A stretch of DNA of 15,464 nt from Elusimicrobia bacterium RIFOXYB2_FULL_49_7 (GTDB taxonomy: Bacteria > Fibrobacterota > OXYB2-FULL-49-7), in the NCBI GenBank assembly GCA_001800515.1, contig MGVN01000172.1, positions 1 to 15,464 of the forward strand, written 5' to 3'. A program made the position numbers and the translations under genes. Numbering within the stretch: position 1 is the stretch's first letter; each line of letters opens with the position of its first letter. Below, piece by piece: positions 6,349-13,440 of this stretch. The notes beneath the pieces are model-generated. The model made no database searches, had not been told where the DNA came from, and worked only from the letters and a program-made list of their open reading frames with translations.

Positions 6349-6364
6349 ATCTTATGTATAAGAT
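6349..6364. promoter_or_regulatory. 16-bp palindrome upstream of intI (candidate operator)
   Basis: ATCTTAT-GT-ATAAGAT is a perfect inverted repeat with 7-bp arms, ending 36 bp before the intI ATG. It overlaps the place where a -10 would sit for TTGTTT at 6336-6341. Integrase genes are often repressed by LexA; this palindrome does not match the LexA boxes I know, so it may be another repressor's site or a lineage-specific one. Confidence 0.4.
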
Positions 6365-6400
6365 GCTTAAGATTAACATTTTGCGTAAAGTGGAAAAGTA

Positions 6401-7636
6401 ATGAACTTTGTTGATTTTTTGGTTTCACGGAATTTGGCACATCATACAAGAGCTAAATTTTATCAACAATGGATAGACCTTTTTAAGAAAGGTCTTGCGA
6501 AGGAAATAACAGACTACCAATCCATTGCTCAAGAAGACATTGATGCCTTTTTACGGCAACTTTCCAAGACCAGGGAACCATGGCAAGTGAAACAGGCAAA
6601 AGATGCCATTCGATACTATGCCTTTTTTCTGACAAAAACAGATACCAAGCAGCTGTCTTTAATATTTAAAGGAGATAAAAAATCGAACATTGAGGAATTA
6701 ATCCGAATTATCCGACTGAAACATCTGTCAATAGCCACAGAAAAAAGCTATGTCAATTGGGCATCCCGGTTTATTGATTTTACTCGAAAAGTGAGCGTAA
6801 AGGATATTGACACAACAGAACTGGAACGATTCTTAACCCATCTTGCAGTCAATGAAAATGTCTCTAAATCAACGCAAGCGCAGGCGTTTAATGCCTTACT
6901 TTTTCTGTATCGCCATGTGTTAAATAAAGAGGTCAAGTTGTCGGAAAAGTCGGTGATTGCGCGGAAGGGAAAACGGTTGCCAGTGGTCTTGTCAAAAAAT
7001 GAGATTGACAGGATATTTAAATGTTTAGACGATGGATACCTGCTCATTTGCAAATTGCTGTATGGTAGCGGGCTTAGAATTACCGAATGTGCACAGCTTC
7101 GTATCAAGGATATTGATTTTGAGCAGCATGTCATAACGGTTCGAGCCGGAAAGGGAGATAAGGATCGTGTCACCGTGCTTCCGGTTTCAGCCGTAGATTT
7201 ATTGACAGAGCAAGTCGGTAAAGCAAAAGAAGTTTATTGTGAAGATAGAAAAGACGATTTACCTGGTGTTTTTCTTCCGGATGCACTGGAAAAGAAATAT
7301 CCTCATGCGGGAAAAGAGTGGGGATGGTTCTGGGTTTTTCCGGCAAAGGGATTGTCTGTTGATCCGCAGAGCAAGATAACGCGCCGGCATCATATTTATC
7401 AGAATACCATTCAAAAACAGTTTAAGGCGGCACTGAATAAAGCGGATATTTCAAAGCATGCTTCTGTGCATACCTTACGCCATAGTTTTGCCACCCATTT
7501 ACTGGATGCAGGTTATGATATCCGGACGGTTCAGGAACTATTGGGCCATTCACATCTCAGTACAACGATGATCTATACTCATGTCTCGGCTCGAAACAAA
7601 CTGGGTGTTGTCAGTCCTATGGATAAAATGAAATAG
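6401..7636 (+). CDS. intI: Integron integrase (IntI-type tyrosine recombinase) with extended N-terminus
   Basis: The 411-residue protein recombines attI and attC. Tyrosine-recombinase catalytic residues are present: R226 (GSGLRITE), K251 (GKGDKDR), H357 and R360 (HTLRHSFATH), H383 (LLGHS) and nucleophile Y392 (MIYTH). The IntI-specific insertion that separates integron integrases from XerC/D is clear at about 288-315 (LPGVFLPDALEKKYPHAG, then GWFWVFPA). The part from residue 98 aligns with the usual start of about 320-residue IntI proteins. The first 95 or so residues are extra and look like a second SAM-like core-binding domain. A weak GGAAAA precedes the ATG. The gene diverges from the cassettes and converges on the DUF362 gene with 22 bp between stops. 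Confidence 0.97.
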   Translation: MNFVDFLVSRNLAHHTRAKFYQQWIDLFKKGLAKEITDYQSIAQEDIDAFLRQLSKTREPWQVKQAKDAIRYYAFFLTKTDTKQLSLIFKGDKKSNIEELIRIIRLKHLSIATEKSYVNWASRFIDFTRKVSVKDIDTTELERFLTHLAVNENVSKSTQAQAFNALLFLYRHVLNKEVKLSEKSVIARKGKRLPVVLSKNEIDRIFKCLDDGYLLICKLLYGSGLRITECAQLRIKDIDFEQHVITVRAGKGDKDRVTVLPVSAVDLLTEQVGKAKEVYCEDRKDDLPGVFLPDALEKKYPHAGKEWGWFWVFPAKGLSVDPQSKITRRHHIYQNTIQKQFKAALNKADISKHASVHTLRHSFATHLLDAGYDIRTVQELLGHSHLSTTMIYTHVSARNKLGVVSPMDKMK

Positions 7637-7658
7637 AACGGACAATTTAAAATGCCGT

Positions 7659-8762
7659 TTATTCCGCGGGTTTAAGAAGATATTTTGCCGAATGACCCAG
7701 TCCTTTTTCTAAAGCGGTGATCATCCGATAAGGGTCTTTGCCGTGGATGCGTTCAAAGAGGTGACCTTTGCCTTTGAGTCGTTTTCTACCCTTTGGCAGC
7801 CCTTTTTTTAAGAAAGGTTCCTTTTGAATGAGATCGAGAGAGGCTCGTTCTATGGAGGTGATGTTATGGGATAGGAGGATGCCGATATCCGGGACGAGAT
7901 TGGGGGTGGTTAGTCCCCAGCAGTCGCAGAACATGGTAATGTCCAAAAGTACATTGATGAAAAGAAGATTTTGCGGCTGGAAGTGGTTGAGAAATTTCCG
8001 AGTGACCAGTGCCATGCCTTCGGAAAAATCTTCGAACCGGCGATTTTCCATCTTGAGCGCCTTTTCCGGACAAACCATCACGCAATGTTGGCAATAGGTA
8101 CAGTGGTGAAAAAAAATGGCGATTTCATTTTTGTCTTTTACTTTGCTGATGGCGCCATTGGGGCAATGTTTAATGCATTTCATGCAGAGGGTGCATTTTT
8201 TAGGGTCATAGGCAATGCCGCCTTCCAGGTGGTGGAGTTTGGAGCGGGACTCACCGGGAACAACGCCCATAGCGATATTCTTGATCGCTCCGCCGAATCC
8301 ACAGTCGCCGTGACCTTTGACATGGGAGAGGCAGATAAAAAAGTCGGAATCCAGGGCTTCACCGCCGAATTCGACGAAATCGAGTGATTTAAAACCGATT
8401 TTTTCCTTTTTCAGGTATTTGCGGGTAGCCCCGAAAGTGGAGACCACATCGCAACCGAGGACTTCACGTGTGTAGCCTCGGGGAATGCCGTCTGCGGGAT
8501 GGTTGTCCATGATTTTGATGTGGCGAGCGCCAGCTTCTTTGAGTTCTTCTACAAGGATGCGGATGAATAAGGGATGAATGGTAGAGAAACCGAGTTGACT
8601 GCCGAAGTGCATTTTGATACCGATTCGTTTCTTATCGATGATTTGCTTATCTAATTGTTGTTTTAATAAGCGGCGGAATTTTGCAGGCAGGGTTTTGCCG
8701 CTTTCCATGGCAGAAACAGCGATGTCAGCGAAATGGACTTCCGGAATGTCTTTGTTTTTCAT
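7659..8762 (-). CDS. DUF362 domain protein with two [4Fe-4S] ferredoxin motifs
   Basis: The 367-residue protein starts with the DUF362 region (IGIKMHFGSQLGF near 47-59, MDNHPADG near 85-92, SHVKGHGDCGFGGAIKN near 146-162). It then has a bacterial-type double ferredoxin: C190, C193, C196, C200 (CTLCMKCIKHCP) and C221, C224, C227, C231 (CTYCQHCVMVCP). A DUF362 tail follows. No signal peptide or membrane segment is seen, so it is probably cytoplasmic. Such proteins are common in anaerobes; the reaction is not known. AGGAGA lies 7 nt before the ATG. The gene stands alone, facing intI. It is probably native chromosome beside the integron, because no attC follows it. Confidence 0.93.
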   Translation of the reverse strand: MKNKDIPEVHFADIAVSAMESGKTLPAKFRRLLKQQLDKQIIDKKRIGIKMHFGSQLGFSTIHPLFIRILVEELKEAGARHIKIMDNHPADGIPRGYTREVLGCDVVSTFGATRKYLKKEKIGFKSLDFVEFGGEALDSDFFICLSHVKGHGDCGFGGAIKNIAMGVVPGESRSKLHHLEGGIAYDPKKCTLCMKCIKHCPNGAISKVKDKNEIAIFFHHCTYCQHCVMVCPEKALKMENRRFEDFSEGMALVTRKFLNHFQPQNLLFINVLLDITMFCDCWGLTTPNLVPDIGILLSHNITSIERASLDLIQKEPFLKKGLPKGRKRLKGKGHLFERIHGKDPYRMITALEKGLGHSAKYLLKPAE

Positions 8763-9428
8763 GATGATATCTCCTGAAAAGAAAATACATTTTTAGGAGA
8801 CACTTTCCTAATCCGGTATTAAAGAAAACTTCTATTTCATCCAATAGGTAAAATAAATACAAATCATACCGTGGAAAATAACGGCCTTCTTTACCGGTAT
8901 TTGGTTATCCGATATGCCTTTTCGCACATGATCGTGACAACATTATTCTGGTCCGTTACGATAATTGAAATCAATGGATAATGACTCCCTTTTGCGATGG
9001 TGTGTTGGGAAATGTATTTTTAGGCTGTGACAAACCTAACCCCCTCTTTCCTAAAGATGGTCGTGTGGGCGATAATCGTCTTTATCGGCTTCATCATCCT
9101 AACGCGTAGTTTTATTTATGCAAGTATTGCCGAAGTATTGTATTGGTCTATTTTGATGGGCATACGAAGTTTCCAAAAACTTAAAACATAGCCTTTTATC
9201 AGCCCTCCAAAACATCTTTAAGCCGCTGATTTCGAATCAAATAGTCTATTTTTAACTTAGCTATGGCATTTTTTGTCATGGTTGATCGCTTATCTTTTTG
9301 GTGAGTCAAGTGAAAACAGGACTCAAGATGAACGGTTCTTTGAAATCCCTGAGTTTGGACACCTTGAACAGGCAAAATTCTATTTAAACGAACTGATATA
9401 AAAAATGTATTCTAAAAAGGAAAATATG
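8763..9428. other. Gene-poor stretch with short, overlapping ORF fragments
   Basis: I find no convincing full gene here. On + there are short open frames that overlap out of phase: 8871-8981 (GTG start, 36 aa), 8981-9109 (42 aa, containing CDKPNPLFPKDGRVGDNRL), 9057-9191 (44 aa, strongly hydrophobic, MVVWAIIVFIGFIIL at its start) and an open frame 9261-9401 ending FFEIPEFGHLEQAKFYLNEL. None has a good ribosome-binding site. The changing frame suggests a decayed gene, but the 44-aa hydrophobic ORF could be a real small membrane protein. A 26-codon minus-strand ORF (9199-9279) is not supported. Promoters for the DUF362 gene (leftward) and spoVG (rightward) should lie here; I found none convincing. 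Confidence 0.4.
8793..9039. repeat. Two copies of a TTAGG...CCTAA mini-palindrome
   Basis: ATTTTTAGG followed by a 9-nt loop and CCTAA (TTAGG 8793-8797, CCTAA 8807-8811) recurs as ATTTTTAGG with a 10-nt loop and CCTAA (9020-9024, 9035-9039). Both loops contain GACA. They may be a short repeated regulatory element or ends of a small decayed insertion. Confidence 0.3.
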
Positions 9429-9710
9429 ATGAAAACCAATATTGATGTAACCGATGCCAAAGTCTATCCTGTCAAGGACAGCAAAAATAAGATACGGGCC
9501 TATGCTCATATCGTACTCAACGAAGCACTTCGCTTGAGCGGTCTTAAGGTGATTGAAGGGGAAAACGGTCTTTTTGTCGGCTATCCCAGCGAAAAGGGAC
9601 AGGATGGCAAATACCATTCGCTTTTCAACCCCATTACCCGTGAAAGCCGAAACATCATCCAGGATGTGGTCCTGGAAAATTATGAAAGAGCGATTGCGGC
9701 TGTCCTTTAA
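9429..9710 (+). CDS. spoVG: SpoVG-family regulator, copy 1
   Basis: The 93-residue protein has the SpoVG layout: a first strand with VTDAKVYPV, a second AYAHIVLNEALRLSGLKVIEG, the hallmark NGLFVGYPS, then HSLFNPITRESRNIIQDVVLENYE. SpoVG proteins are small dimeric nucleic-acid-binding regulators, known for sporulation and cell-division control in Firmicutes and as DNA/RNA binders in spirochaetes; here the target is unknown. I chose ATG 9429 because AAGGA (9417-9421) sits 7 nt upstream; ATG 9426 and an upstream ATG at 9405 are possible. It is followed by a paralogue after 105 bp, a gap that contains a small CCGGC-ATA-GCCGG hairpin (9719-9731). Confidence 0.9.
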   Translation: MKTNIDVTDAKVYPVKDSKNKIRAYAHIVLNEALRLSGLKVIEGENGLFVGYPSEKGQDGKYHSLFNPITRESRNIIQDVVLENYERAIAAVL

Positions 9711-9815
9711 CACTTAACCCGGCATAGCCGGATAAGCGTCTGCAGGTGTCCGAATCAGGGATATCAGGGAACAATAATGTAAAACCACGATTAACGATGT
9801 CAGGAGTCAAACACG

Positions 9816-10109
9816 ATGTGTACGGAAACTATGGATATTACGGAATTAAGAATCTTTCCAAGCAAACAGGAAAATTCACCGGTAAAAGCTTTTTGTCATG
9901 CCACCTTCAACGGAACGCTGAAAGTCGCGGGCATCAAAATTAAGGAAGGGAAGAAAGGGATTTATGTCACCTTTCCCTTTGTGCGCAGTGCGGACGGGAA
10001 AACCTATCCGGTGGTGATGCCTGTGGACCCGGACAAGCGACGGGCCATTTCCAACCGGATTTTGGCCACCTGGGTCATCAACCACTGTGTGGATGATTAT
10101 TCTGTCTGA
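9816..10109 (+). CDS. spoVG: SpoVG-family regulator, copy 2 (divergent)
   Basis: The 97-residue protein is a diverged SpoVG paralogue: MDITELRIFPS (from residue 6), VKAFCHATFNGTLKVAGIKI, then KKGIYVTFPFVRSADGKTYP in place of NGLFVGYPS, and a C-terminal helix RRAISNRILATWVINH. AGGAG lies 9 nt before ATG 9816, supporting this start. It is probably co-transcribed with copy 1 and ends before a strong hairpin. The divergence from copy 1 suggests old duplication and separate roles, or a heteromer. Two cysteines near residues 2 and 27 are absent from copy 1. Confidence 0.82.
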   Translation: MCTETMDITELRIFPSKQENSPVKAFCHATFNGTLKVAGIKIKEGKKGIYVTFPFVRSADGKTYPVVMPVDPDKRRAISNRILATWVINHCVDDYSV

Positions 10110-10127
10110 CAAATAATATCTTCTCTT

Positions 10128-10166
10128 GGAAGAACCCGGCGAATGTCGTATTCTCCGGGTTCTTCC
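10128..10166 (+). terminator. 12-bp perfect-stem hairpin after the spoVG pair
   Basis: GGAAGAACCCGG (10128-10139) and CCGGGTTCTTCC (10155-10166) pair perfectly around a 15-nt loop, 18 bp after the second spoVG stop. There is no T-run after it on +, so it may be a terminator of atypical form or a stability structure. An ATG at 10143 lies in its loop and is therefore an unlikely start for the next gene. Confidence 0.6.
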
Positions 10167-10181
10167 TCCCTCCTAATAAAA

Positions 10182-11288
10182 ATGAAATTTGCATTCAGCC
10201 TATTTGTATTCTGTTGGTTCCGGGGCTTATCCGCTTTGCCGACTGACTCGGTTCCGGATTCCGTCTTTTTCTATCATCCGACCGAATACGGGTCCAATGC
10301 ATTCTTTAATCCGGCAACCGTTTTACTCAACGGCGGATTCGATATTTTTCAGACCGGCTATCAAAAGACCAATCCCTGGGCGATTGCATATGGCACCGGT
10401 TTCCGAAATGTCTTTCGAAATATCGCTTCCCCTCTTGACAATATTCAACAATATGGATGGTCCCGTTTCATCAAAAATGAAATACTTCCCGCTTCTTTGA
10501 ATGCGGATCATGCCCAGTATCTGCCCAATTACACCCTTCATCTTATCGGCGGCGGCATGACCTATCGAACGCTTTGGGAGTGGAATACGTTTCATCAGAT
10601 CCCTTTCCCCCGATTGACTGCCGCAGCTTTCAGCCTTGGTTATCATGTCCTGAACGAAGCGGTGGAGAACGGTGATTATACGGGGGTAAATGTAGACCCT
10701 ATTGCCGACCTTTTGTTTTTTGACCCGTTGGGCATTGTGTTGTTCCAAAGCAATCGAGTTGCACGTTTTTTTGGAGAGACATTGAACGGCCGCGATTGGT
10801 CCACATTTCCCCTCTATGATCCTTTTTATGAACGGCTGGATAATGTCTCTCAGAATTACGCTTTTTTTATTCCGCTTCCCAAGACCCGGCGTTATTCTCT
10901 TTTTGTTTATCTCGGTATGAATGAAGTGGCGGGTCTTTCCCTGCGGTTGGAAAAGGGTTACCATCTTTCCGGCGGCGGCGGGTTGACAATAAAGGAAATC
11001 GTGCCGGCAGACGCGGATAAGATTAACGGAAGGACCATGACCGTACAATATCGTTGGAATGGAGCGCTTTTCCTGGATTACAACCGCTCCCTTCTCGCCT
11101 CTTTCATGGTATCTGCTCAGCGGTTGTATCGGATGCGGTTATCCCTTTTTCCGTTGCCCTATTTCGCCTGTTCCACGATAAAACCCGCTTTTTTTGCGGC
11201 ATTGGATCAGCAGAATCGACCGGTGGTCGGACTCAGTGCCGCCTGGTTTCCGGTCTTCCTGTCCGTTGGCGGCCGCCGCCCCCGATAG
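10182..11288 (+). CDS. Secreted envelope protein of unknown function (possibly DUF3943-like)
   Basis: From ATG 10182 the product is 368 residues with a signal peptide (MKFAFSLFVFCWFRGLSAL, then PTDSVPDS). The mature part is rich in aromatic residues and beta-strand-like segments. A central stretch (GGGMTYRTLWEW, FHQIPFPR, NEAVENGDYTG, DPIADLLFFDPLGIVLF) resembles the H/E-rich core of DUF3943 envelope proteins, but I hold this loosely. It probably sits in the periplasm or outer membrane. A longer start at 10143 is open, but it lies inside the upstream hairpin and would push the signal peptide 13 residues in. I see no Shine-Dalgarno before 10182. The gene converges on the Omp85 gene with 18 bp between stops. 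Confidence 0.75.
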   Translation: MKFAFSLFVFCWFRGLSALPTDSVPDSVFFYHPTEYGSNAFFNPATVLLNGGFDIFQTGYQKTNPWAIAYGTGFRNVFRNIASPLDNIQQYGWSRFIKNEILPASLNADHAQYLPNYTLHLIGGGMTYRTLWEWNTFHQIPFPRLTAAAFSLGYHVLNEAVENGDYTGVNVDPIADLLFFDPLGIVLFQSNRVARFFGETLNGRDWSTFPLYDPFYERLDNVSQNYAFFIPLPKTRRYSLFVYLGMNEVAGLSLRLEKGYHLSGGGGLTIKEIVPADADKINGRTMTVQYRWNGALFLDYNRSLLASFMVSAQRLYRMRLSLFPLPYFACSTIKPAFFAALDQQNRPVVGLSAAWFPVFLSVGGRRPR

Positions 11289-11306
11289 AGTCGGTCAGCC
11301 CACGGG

Positions 11307-13430
11307 TTAAAAACGATTTCTCAGGAGCAGATGGATTTTCCCATCCGCAAGACGATCACCCCGTCCGAAGCCTATCTCCACACCTATTTGTCCGGTACGG
11401 CTGGACAGCGTCAGTCCGGATCCGTATCCAAAAAGCAATTTTTCCGGGAAATGGAAGTCCCGAAAAAACGGATCGTCCGACACCCCGCCTGCGTCCAGGA
11501 AAAGGATGACGCGTGAGCGGACACCGGTGATAAAACGGTATTCCATCCGGCCCGACAAAACGCTCCGGCCTGTAAACTGTCCCTCCCGGTAACCGCGCAA
11601 AGTCCGGCTGCCGCCCAGCGAAAAAAGTTCCGCGCGACTTAGCGTATCGTCCGCGCTCCAAAGCGTGCGCCAAAGACCGCCCAGAAATAAGATATGACGG
11701 CCTGTCAAGTAAATGTATTTTTCCCCGGACGGTTCGAGCTTGATTTCATTCCAAGCGCCCCCCCCCCCTTCCTTATAACAGTAATAGACGGGTACATCCG
11801 CATAAAAACCGCGCCGCGGATTGTCCGGAAAATCGCGGAAATCTGCGGACACGCCCGCATGGGTGGAGGTGATTTGTTCGGATACGGCCAGGGAATCCTT
11901 GTCGGAGGGAAAAGCGTGGGAGGAACGGGAGGCGCCCATAAAATACCGAACGCGTTCGTCCTCTCCGAACGGAAGGGTGATCCGTGCTTCGGCCTCCCAA
12001 AGCGAATAGGCCGGCTCCTCAATACGGAACGCCAGGGAGAGATCGCCCTGAATGCGGGTGTTTAGGAGCCAGGGTTCCTGATAAGCGACTTTTCCTTCTG
12101 TCACAGGTTTTTCCTTGAGATAATCCAGCTTTAATTTTCGGCAGGTGCCGTAGAGATTGTTCATGGATAAGCTGAAAAAACCGGAAAAACCGCCGTGCTC
12201 CTCCTTTTTAGACGCATAACCCAAAATGCCTTCGGCGCTGTTGGCCGGTCCTTCGACAACCGTGGTATGAACATCCAATATCCGGCGTCCTTCGCGCAGG
12301 GAAACCCAAAGCGGCTGCACGCTTTCAAACAGGCCGCTCCGAAACAGCTGGTCCTCCATCCTCTGCAATTCCGACTCTTTGAAGAGTGCGCCTTCCCGAA
12401 AACCGGATAACCGTCTCATGCTTTCCTTTCGTGTTACAGTCAGGTCGTCCGGTATCAATTGCCCGAATAAATAGCGGCCGTTCTCCTGGAGAGTCAGGGT
12501 CACGTCCATATCCGGGGAACAGGTGAAAGGGTGAGGATGAATTTCCGCAAACGGAAAACCTCGCTCCGCATAACATTGAAGCATGGCGTCCATCATGGTT
12601 TTGAGCCGGGTCATGGAAAAGGGGGCATTGACCCGGAATTCCGCGTAATACAGCAACGTATCCGTGGGCACGCGAGAAGGGCCGTCCAGATGGAGGGCCT
12701 TGAAACGGGCTTGTCCGCCTTCGTCTATTTTGAGCTGGAATATCCCAGCCTCCCCTTGGGTTATCTCAAAACCGGCCGAGAAATACCCGGCCTCCCAATA
12801 CGCTTGCTTCAGACGATTCAACCCTGTATCATCGCCCCGGAGCAGGGCCTGTATCTCGTTTTCCGAAAACGCCCGGTTTCCTTGAATATGATACCGTTGC
12901 GCCGAAAGGGTTTCCACCACCCGGAAAAGGAGATTTTTTTGGCGTGCACCTTCGCTTTCCGCTTCAATCTGCGCGGAATAGCCCTGTGCTTGATAATAGG
13001 CGGTTAACCGGAGAATATCGCCGGGCAAAGAGTCCGGATTAAACGGGCCGCCGGGCCGGTGGAAAAGCAGGACGGATATGCTTTCGGGTTGAATGAGCGA
13101 TATGCCTTCAAAACGAAGGGTGTTGACAAAAGGGCCTTCGCATATTCGGATGCGAAGGCGCGCGTGCGGATCCGGCGGATAGGTTTCCAGCGTAAAAATA
13201 AAACCGCAAGATGCGGCCGCTGCGGTCTCATAACGGCTTCTGAAAAGATCGAAAAGGCGGGTGGTATCGTTATCGTCAAAGGTCGTGCCAACCGGAATGG
13301 GAAAAAGATTTGGGGCATCCGTCACACTGAGGGTGCCGTCCAGAAAAACGGAATCCAGCAGAACCGGGCGTGCAGGCACCTTTCCGTTCAGAAGAGCGAG
13401 CAGAAAAACGGAAAGGATAGCGGTTCTCAT
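11307..13430 (-). CDS. Omp85/BamA-TamA family outer-membrane protein
   Basis: The 707-residue protein has a signal peptide (MRTAILSVFLLALLNGKVPA), then several POTRA-like repeats (about 103-175, a short one near 178-237, 243-317 and 323-393; the last has SGFREGALFKESELQRMEDQ). From about 395 there is a C-terminal 16-strand-type barrel. The barrel contains the loop-6 motif of the family, LGGSRTLRGYREGQF (605-619), and ends in LLLRNRF with terminal phenylalanine. Omp85 proteins insert or secrete proteins across the outer membrane. Because it is paired with another envelope gene and is not in a bamA-like neighbourhood, a specialised TamA-like or paralogous role is more likely than being the essential BamA. 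Its start overlaps the upstream unit: AAGGGA at the previous stop serves as its ribosome-binding site. It carries a G11 tract (see separate entry). Confidence 0.9.
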   Translation of the reverse strand: MRTAILSVFLLALLNGKVPARPVLLDSVFLDGTLSVTDAPNLFPIPVGTTFDDNDTTRLFDLFRSRYETAAAASCGFIFTLETYPPDPHARLRIRICEGPFVNTLRFEGISLIQPESISVLLFHRPGGPFNPDSLPGDILRLTAYYQAQGYSAQIEAESEGARQKNLLFRVVETLSAQRYHIQGNRAFSENEIQALLRGDDTGLNRLKQAYWEAGYFSAGFEITQGEAGIFQLKIDEGGQARFKALHLDGPSRVPTDTLLYYAEFRVNAPFSMTRLKTMMDAMLQCYAERGFPFAEIHPHPFTCSPDMDVTLTLQENGRYLFGQLIPDDLTVTRKESMRRLSGFREGALFKESELQRMEDQLFRSGLFESVQPLWVSLREGRRILDVHTTVVEGPANSAEGILGYASKKEEHGGFSGFFSLSMNNLYGTCRKLKLDYLKEKPVTEGKVAYQEPWLLNTRIQGDLSLAFRIEEPAYSLWEAEARITLPFGEDERVRYFMGASRSSHAFPSDKDSLAVSEQITSTHAGVSADFRDFPDNPRRGFYADVPVYYCYKEGGGGAWNEIKLEPSGEKYIYLTGRHILFLGGLWRTLWSADDTLSRAELFSLGGSRTLRGYREGQFTGRSVLSGRMEYRFITGVRSRVILFLDAGGVSDDPFFRDFHFPEKLLFGYGSGLTLSSRTGQIGVEIGFGRGDRLADGKIHLLLRNRF
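11758..11768 (-). repeat. G11 homopolymer inside the Omp85 coding sequence (candidate phase-variation tract)
   Basis: Eleven consecutive C on + (G on the coding strand) encode four glycines in KEGGGGAWN (about residues 553-561). Loss of one G shifts to a frame that stops at about 11705; gain of one G stops within a few codons (R-L-E-stop). Either change removes about 150 C-terminal residues, including loop 6 and the last strands. As written the gene is in frame (ON). Confidence 0.6.
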
Positions 13431-13440
13431 GATGGTTCCC

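Larger units (their letters stand above)
1..7636. mobile_element. Chromosomal integron: intI, attI and a four-cassette array (left end outside window)
   Basis: An IntI-type tyrosine recombinase (6401-7636, +) lies divergent from four genes that all read leftwards. Successive genes are separated by 81-84 bp attC sites at 3072-3155, 4441-4521 and 5470-5553. Every cassette joint falls at a G^TT on the minus strand. The attC cores at 3078-3148 and 5476-5546 differ at only two positions that I can see, and the third shares the same outline. Such uniform sites are typical of sedentary chromosomal integrons rather than mobile resistance integrons, whose attC sites vary. A promoter and an attI-like site sit between intI and the first cassette. 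No transposase or resistance gene is visible. The array continues past the left edge, so its full length is unknown. Confidence 0.93.

Noticed and set aside
6349..6364. LexA (SOS) box upstream of intI
   Set aside because: The palindrome does not match CTGT-N8-ACAG or the other LexA motifs I know, so I only call it a candidate operator.
7637..7659. AACGG/CCGTT inverted repeat between intI and DUF362 as a bidirectional terminator
   Set aside because: A 5-bp stem with a 13-nt loop and no proper T-run is too weak to call.
10143..10181. Longer start for the secreted-protein gene
   Set aside because: It begins in the loop of the 12-bp hairpin and would add 13 residues before a clear signal peptide.
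10323..11048. 241-residue open frame on the minus strand
   Set aside because: It lies wholly within the + strand secreted-protein gene, which has a signal peptide and continuous envelope-like sequence; the minus frame looks like an antisense shadow.
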